Source: Halichondria panicea (taxonomy: Eukaryota > Porifera > Demospongiae > Suberitida > Halichondriidae). From it: a DNA stretch of 64,000 nt. Both the position numbers and the translations under genes were made by a program. This document shows, one piece after another, positions 56,505 to 64,000 of the stretch. The stretch lies in assembly GCF_963675165.1 (NCBI RefSeq), contig NC_087380.1, positions 2,161,803-2,225,802 of the forward strand, written 5' to 3'. How positions within the stretch are numbered: the stretch's first letter is position 1; every line of letters starts with the position of its first letter. The notes under the pieces are model-generated. The model made no database searches and was not told the DNA's origin. It saw only the letters and a program-made list of their open reading frames with translations.

Positions 56505-59500
56505 GTATGTTTAAATTTCATGACCTCTGCCAGCCAGTTTATATCAATTGCATACATGCAGGAGTGTACCTATCTCTGGGATCAACCAACATCATCACTA
56601 ACAATACTGAGATCCTCATCACTACTATTGGAGAGGGTGCTCCGGGTGATCTTCCCCTTCTCATCTGTCACACTGATCTAGTGGCCTGTTGTAGAAAATC
56701 TGATACAATAGCAAAGACAAATCCAACGGGAGATTGGCACTATCCAAATGGAATTCCTATTCTTGTTGGAAATAAAGCACCGCCAGATGCATTGTTTTAT
56801 ATACAGAGAAATAAACAAGTGGTTAGACTGCATCGTAATGAGAGTATCAACCCTCAGACTGGTTCCTACTGTTGTACTATACCTACTATTGCAAAGGAAA
56901 TGATCCTCTGTGCCAACCTTGGTGAGTGAACCATGCAGTACCGAGTTCATAAAAGTAATAATAAAGTAATAATGTGGTCTACGCAATGGGTAGAATTCAA
57001 TAAAGTATAATTTCCCCTTTCATATTTCAATGCAGTCGTGTGTCTGTCCCTCCCTCCCCTGACCAATGGAATGATATCCTACTCTGACCCAACACTGGGT
57101 GTGGGGAGTGTGGCCACCTACAGCTGTGAGGCCGGATATATGATAAATGATAACAGTACTAGCACGACATGTGAAGAGGGTGGAGAGTGGAGTCAATCCA
57201 GTCAACCAAACTGCGTTGGTGAGTGCCCTTGTCTTGTTTTATATTTGCTATGCTGCATGCTGTTAACTCTAATTTATGGCCCGGGCCCTTCGATGATTTG
57301 TATATATAATTATTGCACAGTACCTATAGATTAATATATTTCTGCAGCCATTCTAACTGCAATGGTCTGTACTGAATTGATGGATCTAGTCAACGGAACT
57401 ATCACGTATAACATGGATCCCATGGGCCTAAGACCAGTAGTGGGCACTGTGGCCACCTACACCTGTAACCCTGGCTACACTCTCACTGGAGACAACACTA
57501 CGATTTGTGAGAGTGGGGGGAGCTGGAGCAGTTCAGCTCAAACTTGTGAAGGTTGGTTAACTATAGCTATGCTGTAGTACATGTATACATGCAGTCGCAT
57601 AACTGTTCTCAATAAATCAGGCTATTTTCTCCTCAGTGATTGTGTGTCCTCTTCTACCGGCCATTACCAATGGCACCATCTACTACTATCCTGATGTCAG
57701 TACTCTTTACGTTGACCTGGGAACTTATGCAGCCTATATTTGTGAGGCTGGATTCAATATCATTAATCAGGTACGAATGTGTATGGAAGATGATGGATTG
57801 GACGCCATTGGAATGTGGAGTGGCCAGGAACCAAGCTGTGTCTGTAAGTTATCAGCGAAAGTGTATCTTGTATATGTACTGTACGAATCCGAATATGTAT
57901 AGAGTATGGTCATGCATGCATGTGCACATTACACAGTCATCACTTGTCCCTCTCTTCTCCCTGATAATTCTCACACCTCAATAATCTACCTTCATGACAA
58001 TACCACACCACCTTTCCCCTATGGAACACGAGCGAATTACACCATCGACTGCCCTGAGGGCATGGAGAGGGACGGAGAAGACGATGTGAGGACTTGTATT
58101 CGTAATGGCAGTAGTGCAGTGGGTATTTGGAATGGAACTGCTCCAACCTGTACAGGTACGTATATAGGTCAACCAACACCACAGTTATATAGCCAAAAAG
58201 ATCGATCACGTGTTATAATGTTGGTGCATTCGAATGGGCTCAAGGTTAATGTGGTACGAGGTGAACGCTACACAGAATAAATTAACATTATCTTGGTTAT
58301 AGTTATAGGTGTGTTCTATAAATCAATGTTTCGGTCACTTTTCTTCAAGTTTCAACCTCATTATTATGCTTCGGTGTTTGGATGCGGTGAGGTATACAGT
58401 ATATAGTGTGTTGTTTGTGTGTGTGTCTGTGTGTATGTACTGCTATATATAGCTGCTCAATGATAAATAAAGTGCAAGTAAGAGCTTTCATAGGCCTCTT
58501 TAAAATCTTTTTTTACTTGGATTTGAATTTGTAGATTTGCAAAACAATGGAGTTATGGCTACTTTGAAGGCCACTGCAGTATTTTCAGACTCGTGTGTAG
58601 CAAAATCTGTTGATATAACTTACGTTGTAGCTATTCTACTTATAGGAGTTAGCACACTAATTAGCTGCAATAGTGGGGAAAGAGCTGCAGACCTGCACTG
58701 TTTCAAGAATGCAGAAGCCCCATTAATAAATGTACTGGCAACCTTCTTAGCAACAATCAGGGTCAATCCTTTCCCACTCTCTTGCACAATTCTTGCATGT
58801 AAGTAGCTAAAGTATTTAGCTGTGCTGCTATCATTCCACTGAGGCATCATCACCCACAGCGCTGTAATTTTATACAGCCACAGATACAATGGACTGTACT
58901 GATCTGATGGATCCTGTCAATGGAGGTATCACTTACGATATTGGCACCACTGGTAACAGACCAGTGAACACTGTGGCCACGTACGTCTGTGATACTGGCT
59001 ACATGCTCGAGGAAGACGCCAACACCACTAGAACTTGTGAGAGTGCGGGGAGATGGAATGGGTCAGAACCAGAACCATCCTGTATAGGTTAGAAACACAT
59101 ACAACACCAGCTGCGTGAAATTAGTATGCTAAATATTGCTCTGTCCTGCAGCAAAACAGTGTAAAGAATTGCCTCTGCTGAAAAATGGAACAATCATGTA
59201 CAATGCTAGTACTCCTTATTACCTGGATACCACAGCAAAGTACAAGTGTAACAATGGGTATTTCCTGGAGGGACAATTTCAGAGGAACTGCACTGCTGGA
59301 GAGGTGGACAATATCAGTGGGGTGTGGACAGGATACGTACCAACATGTGTCCGTAAGTTGATTTTTGTGGCTTAAATTGCCGTATTATGTACATGTACAT
59401 TCAGCGAGGTATACGGTAGTGTGTTTTTGTGTGTGTGTGTGACGTGTGTGTCTGTCTCTCTGTCTGTCTGTCTGTGTGTGTAGACTGCTAAAGCTGCTCA

Positions 59501-62500
59501 AGGATCAATCAAGTGCAAGTAATAGGCTTCTAGTGATGTTTTCTTGGATTTTAATTTGTGGATTTGCAAAATAATGCTTTGTTCTTGAGTTATGCCTAGT
59601 TTTGCTTACTTAGAGTGCTATTGCAGCCTTTTCAGAAGAGTGCGTAGCAAAACTTGTTCACCGAGTGTTGCTACTCTACTTAGTAGTTAGCTCTGCATTA
59701 GAATACTAGCTATTAGTAGCTGCAAGAGTGAGAAGAGAGCTGCAAGGCTCTGTACTATAGATGCAGCTAGACTTGAACTTTTGGCATCAATCGTTTTTAA
59801 TAACAATTATGATCGATCATTACCCACTCTTTGTGATTCTGGCTCGGATTCTGCCTGCATTCAGCAAAATGTTCATCATGATAAAATAATAATGTGTGTA
59901 GCTTTGGCATTTCCACCGAGGCATTAGCACCCGCGGTGCTTTCATTGTTCTCAGGAATACGATGTGACCCGCTGATGACTGCTTCTGATAATGGAAATGT
60001 TACTTACTCAAATCAATTGGACGATGACAAGTACATCTTTGGCACAGTGGCCACCTACACCTGCTCTCATGGTTATGGTCTGAGCAGTACTGAGAGTCGA
60101 ACATGTATCACTGATAATGGTGGTGGTGGGGCAATCGGGAGATTCAGTGGGAATGAACCAAACTGCGATCGTGAGTTGATTTTACTGATTAATCTAACAA
60201 TTAATTCCTGTATTGTCCATAGGTATCACGTGTTCTGCTCTCCCAAGCATTACAAATGGGTCCATCAGTTACCCTAGTGGTACTACTGCACCATATGACT
60301 ATGAAACAACAGGTAATTATCAGTGCAACGATGGACATGTGTTAACAAGTGGAGACAGTGAAAGGACTTGTACTGGTGATGGTAGCACTTCTAGTGGTCA
60401 GTGGAGTGGTAATGCCCCCAGATGTCCACGTATGTTTTAAGTGTTTTGTTCGTGTCACATGATAATGTACACACACAGCTGTGGACTGTGGGACTCCTCT
60501 GTCTATTAACAATGGATCTCCTGGGATACCAACAACCACAACATTCACAGGAACAGTGACCTACAGCTGTGTTACTGGATATTGGATATCTCCAAGAGTC
60601 ACCACAGCAACGGCTACCTGTAAGGCTGACAGGACCTGGGTACCTCTACCAACTTGTCAATGTACGTGAATTTCTACCCGACTTGTGCATTGACATATCG
60701 TTTTCACTCACTCAGTTGTGGATTGTGGCTCTCTTCCCACCATTATGAATGCATCTCCTGGAACACCCACCAGAACAACCTACCTAGGGACAGTTACCTA
60801 CACCTGTGTCAGTGGATATGAAGTCTCCAATGGAGTTACCACAGCAATGGCAATCTGTCAGGACAACGGAAACTGGAGACCTCTACCAACTTGTACAAGT
60901 ATGGTTCAGGGATTTTTTAACTTCAGAATTGTACGTCATACTGAATTACGTACATACAGTTGTGAACTGTGGTGATCCTCCCACTATTCTCAATGGATCT
61001 CCTGGTACACCATCCAGCTCAACATTTGGAGGGACAGTGTCTTACACATGTAATAGCAATAGATATCACGTGTCAGATCCAGCCACTGTGACTTGTGAGG
61101 CTAGTGGGAGTTGGAGCACAAGACCAATTTGCTCAGGTCTGTGAAACATATTTAATAATTAATTTTTGTGGTGACATGATTGTTAATAGCCATCTGCAAT
61201 GACCATCAAATTGAAAATGGTGACATCAACTATGATTCTAATGCCACACCGAGAGTAGAGGGAGCCATTGCCTTTTACTTGTGTGTGTCTGGTTACCAGC
61301 TGTCTGGTGTGAGATTTAGGATCTGTGCGGACAATGGAAATAGAATGGGTGGTGTATGGACTGGATCAATACCAAGCTGTACAGGTATAAAAACAAAGAA
61401 ATCTCCATTCCCTATTGTATGTACATTTCTAATGTTGCAGCAATCTGCCTTGATCTCACCCTTGCCCATGGAGTGATCAGCTACAGTCCATCTACTACTC
61501 TCAGACTGGAGGATACTGTGGCTACACACAGCTGTGGTGAGGGGCACGGACTGTTTCCTAGTGTGAGAACAAGAACATGTCAGCCCGACAGGACGTGGAG
61601 TGGAGAGGAAATCACTTGCAAACGTAAAGATTGGGTATATCGTAGATGCTATACACTAATGTATGTATTGTCCGCAGGTATCACGTGTTCTCCTCTCCCT
61701 AATGTTACGAATGGGACCATTAATTACCCTAGTGGTACTACTGCACCATATAACTATGAAATAACAGCTACGTATCAATGCAACCACGGACATATGTTAA
61801 CAAGTGGAGGAGACAGAGTGAGGACCTGTACTGGTGATGGTAGTACTCCTAGCGGTCAGTGGAGTGGTACTGCTCTTCAATGTCCACGTATGTTATAATA
61901 TTGTATTGGTCGTATCACATGATAATGTACACACACAGCTATGGACTGTGAGACTCCTCTGTCTATTACCAATGGATCTCCTGGGATACCAACAGCCACA
62001 ACATTCACAGGGACAGTGACCTACAGCTGTGATGATGGCTATGCACTCTTTGGGATTGCTACAAGTACTTGCCAGGCAAATGCAACCTGGAGCAGACAAC
62101 CGAAATGCAGAGGTGTGTACTTACATTAACTCACAAGTTTAGTCCTGCAGAGGTACGTAGTTTACATTATTGGGCATAATAAAATTATACAACACAGGTA
62201 TCACTCTTACTGGTATCCAATCTGGTGTACCCATCTTAATTGGAGGTTCTGTTACCATCAACTGCACAACTATATTTTCTGCTGACTCAATAATATTGCT
62301 CCAAGATAACCACCCTCTTTATGGAACTCGTCAGTCCTCCACCATCTTGACGCATAACATCCCTCTTGTGAACGATAGCATCCATAGAAACACGTTCAAA
62401 TGTGTGGCCAATTTCTCAGAAACTCCAGACACTGCCTTTGACAATGTCACTACTATTATTGGCAGTAAGTTACAGTTTTAGCACTCATGATGATTAAACT

Positions 62501-64000
62501 TCACTCTATAGTACCTGATCAACCTATCAACGCTAGTATCAGCCCATTAATATATTCACTTCCATTAATCGGAGAGCCATACACTGTGACTTGCAATGTG
62601 TCTAAGTTGCCTGGACTAACTCGTACACCAACTGCTCAGTGGATACAAGTTGCCACGGGGACTGGAAGACTAATCTCGCCCACTCCTAGTCAAGCTACTC
62701 TCAAATTTTCTCTACTGAGAACCTCAGATGCTGGTACATATCGTTGTCAGGGTAACCTCAATACCACTATTTACCCTGACCTCCTTTCTGACAACAGTGA
62801 TTTCGACTTAAATGTTCAAAGTAAGTAATCCCCATAGCCCTAATCATCCGTCAATGTTATCATTTTACAGTACCAAAACCAGCAGTGACAATCACAAGGT
62901 CACCCTCCACCTTCTACTTGTTTGCTAACCTCAGTGTGGTAACATTTACATGTCAAGTGTCCATACATACAAACATTGATACTCCTGTCAGTTTGAGCTT
63001 GACTTGGACTCGTGAAATTTATAGTAATGAAGATGATACAACCACTGAAGTGATCATGGTGAATAATACAACCAAAAATATTGAGAGGAGATGGACCTTT
63101 GATGATTTTAGTTCAAAAGACAAGAAAGTAACTTGCAATGGAACAATAAACTCAGCTAGCAGTTTTATTCAAGGCAATAGCATCACAATTGAAGACATGT
63201 TATCTGTTGTTGGTGAGTTGCCGTCTTCATAACCTATAATTATGATAAAGCTAATACACTATTCAGGTGTGTTTCTGATGTTCAACGGCAGTGTACTGGA
63301 CAACACGACCTCTGTACCAGCGAGGGATGTAAATGTCATACAGTGTCACTCTGACAAGACAGATACATTTGATGAAGACCAACATGGATGGAGTTTCCCT
63401 AATGGCACCAAGATTACTAACATCAGCACACTGGCTGTTGCAACACGGGAGGGAGGACACCTGGCACTCACTCGAGTGGGAAACAGTTCCCTGCCAGCTG
63501 GAAAGTATTGTTGCAAGGCTCAGGACGCCAGGGAAACCAGCCACACCCTCTGTGTGCATGTAAACCCAGGTGAGCTAGAGGGTTGAGGTAGATGTTATGT
63601 CATCCGAGCCAGTAGCCATCTAATTGCTCTGAGATTCTTGGGAATGAATGTGAGGCACATGTGTAACCAGCTCCTAGATGGAACAACTAGCGATCTATAC
63701 CTCTAGTTACATAGCCTGGCCTGGCCTACTCTCTATTTTTATTACCCACAGAACCAAGTTCCAGTAGCACTGCCATGGTGGGAGAGATAGCTGCTGCAAT
63801 TGTCATTCTGGTTGTTGCTCTACTGATTATCGGAGCAGTTATTCTCATTGTTGTCAGGTATATAATTAAGTCATTAATTAAACTTTTATCTCTGTAAAGA
63901 ATGCACAACTTAAATAACTATATTAATGGATGTACTATACTTCTTTTAGAGCTCATAGATCTGGAAAGCACACTTTCTCTGGCCTTGCGTTTGGTGGAGG
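56420..64000 (+). CDS. Gene F: second CCP/Ig-like receptor, phosphatase-type (3' partial)
   Basis: Exons: 56420-56504, 56562-56921, 57036-57218, 57348-57551, 57637-57843, 57937-58155, 58878-59087, 59152-59352, 59955-60170, 60223-60429, 60479-60661, 60716-60898, 60960-61136, 61190-61384, 61441-61623, 61678-61887, 61939-62112, 62198-62464, 62512-62820, 62871-63212, 63267-63569, 63752-63857, 63950->64000. The order is signal peptide, Ig-like, fifteen CCP, four Ig-like, transmembrane helix and the start of the juxtamembrane region. The last ten exons follow gene E closely (VDCETPLSITNG CCP, then the four Ig-like exons and the transmembrane exon), so a tandem PTP region is expected downstream. No lesion was found. 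The CCP set differs from gene E: no array, but three short VDCG-type CCP exons in a row. Confidence 0.85.
56562..56921 (+). CDS. Gene F exon 2: cysteine-rich Ig-like domain
   Basis: LSLGSTNIITNNTEILITTI, LICHTDLVACCRKSD, WHYPNGIP, GSYCCTIP and LCANL landmarks. The region after PNG (ILVGNKAPPDALFYIQRNKQ) differs strongly from genes C and D. Confidence 0.75.
57036..58155 (+). CDS. Gene F exons 3-6: four CCP domains
   Basis: 57036-57218, 57348-57551, 57637-57843 and 57937-58155, phase 1-1 and open. The fourth is the CPSLLPDNSHTSIIY subtype with the acidic GEDDVRTC insert, which elsewhere precedes an Ig-like exon; here that Ig-like exon is absent and a repeat element follows. Confidence 0.85.
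58408..58877. mobile_element. TG-headed repeat element in a gene F intron (copy 1)
   Basis: It starts with a TG-rich tract, then CTGCTCAATGATAAATAAAG, TTTGTAGATTTGCAAAACAA and an end with CACTGAGGCATCATCACCCA directly before the next exon acceptor. The same order occurs at 59415-59954 and, reversed, at 20570-21870. A short open frame inside (58537-58806) is not conserved among copies. Confidence 0.65.
58878..59352 (+). CDS. Gene F exons 7-8: two CCP domains
   Basis: 58878-59087 (MDCTDLMDPVNGGITY) and 59152-59352 (KQCKELPLLKNGTIMY), both open, phase 1-1. They are enclosed by two copies of the TG-headed element. Confidence 0.85.
59415..59954. mobile_element. TG-headed repeat element in a gene F intron (copy 2)
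   Basis: TG-rich tract, GCTGCTCAAGGATCAATCAA, TTTGTGGATTTGCAAAATAA and CACCGAGGCATTAGCACCCG, ending at the acceptor of exon 9. Paired with 58408-58877. Confidence 0.68.
59955..62112 (+). CDS. Gene F exons 9-17: nine CCP domains
   Basis: 59955-60170, 60223-60429, 60479-60661, 60716-60898, 60960-61136, 61190-61384, 61441-61623, 61678-61887 and 61939-62112. Three consecutive short exons (VDCGTPLSINNG, VDCGSLPTIMNA, VNCGDPPTILNG) look like an internal duplication. 60223 and 61678 are near-duplicates (TCSALPSITNGSISYPSG and TCSPLPNVTNGTINYPSG). All are phase 1-1 and without stops. Confidence 0.88.
62198..63212 (+). CDS. Gene F: three Ig-like domains
   Basis: 62198-62464, 62512-62820 and 62871-63212 are orthologous in order to 45298, 45623 and 45975 of gene E. 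Landmarks: VTINCTTIFSADSIILLQDN, IQVATGTGRL with DAGTYRC, and VTFTCQVSI with LTWTREI. Confidence 0.82.
63267..63569 (+). CDS. Gene F: fourth Ig-like domain
   Basis: [48 protein letters not shown]. It is the counterpart of 46372-46677 and keeps the WxxPNGT signature that gene E has altered to PNST. Confidence 0.78.
63752..63857 (+). CDS. Gene F transmembrane exon
   Basis: EPSSSSTAMVGE then ~23 hydrophobic residues ([20 protein letters not shown]) and IVVR, phase 2 at the end, as in gene E. Confidence 0.9.
63950..64000 (+). CDS. Gene F juxtamembrane exon (cut by window end)
   Basis: [17 protein letters not shown] matches the start of 46981-47198 of gene E ([17 protein letters not shown]). The exon runs off the window. 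Confidence 0.85.

Noticed and set aside
58537-58806. 89-residue frame in a gene F intron
   Set aside because: It lies within a repeat element and is not preserved in the other copies at 59415 and 20570.

Overview
The window is eukaryotic genomic DNA, most likely from an invertebrate and, I infer, a sponge (demosponge). Every supportable gene lies on the + strand. Genes are split into many short exons with GT-AG introns, often only 50-150 bp. Nearly every ectodomain exon encodes one whole extracellular domain and is phase 1-1. Introns and spacers are full of non-autonomous inverted-repeat elements. The species is not determined by anything I can read. No bacterial, viral, tRNA or rRNA gene was seen.

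The window holds a tandem cluster of related receptor genes, here called A to F. Five of them (B to F) start with a nearly identical signal-peptide exon (3100, 11783, 18830, 35969, 56420). Their ectodomains are built from complement control protein (CCP/sushi) exons and a distinctive cysteine-rich Ig-like exon. They end in different modules. A (only its last exon, 665-1043), B (3100-10708) and D (18830-31806) share a tail with several YxxPhi tyrosine motifs; B and D also keep the preceding exons for a membrane-proximal cysteine domain and a transmembrane helix. C (11783-15849) switches to an Eph-receptor-like Cys-rich domain and two FNIII domains and is broken. E (35969-51183) and F (56420 to beyond the window) have four further Ig-like domains and a transmembrane helix; E continues into two tandem protein tyrosine phosphatase (PTP) domains, and F is cut by the window edge just after the membrane.

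Layout: 1-3099 tail of A, degraded spacer, a long TG repeat and small elements; 3100-10708 gene B, with a 2.9-kb intron full of elements and a stop codon in one CCP exon; 11783-15849 gene C, degenerate; 15850-18829 spacer with relics; 18830-31806 gene D, with a nine-unit 277-bp CCP exon array and frameshifts in its membrane exon; 31807-35968 spacer; 35969-51183 gene E, with a two-exon CCP repeat of about 820 bp; 51411-56239 duplicated phosphatase D2 exons and pieces of an SH2-domain gene; 56420-64000 gene F.

Relics of the SH2 gene (N-half with a GTFLIR motif, C-half resembling the PI3K p85 SH2 domain) recur in the spacers. This shows that receptor plus SH2 gene was the ancestral duplicated unit. 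The pieces suggest a functional circuit, by inference only: variable CCP/Ig receptors with phosphotyrosine-type tails, paralogous receptors with phosphatases that could oppose them, and a linked SH2 adaptor. A polymorphic innate-immune or allorecognition receptor locus is a reasonable hypothesis. Several genes carry nonsense, frameshift or splice-site lesions. They may be pseudogenes, or partly assembly errors.
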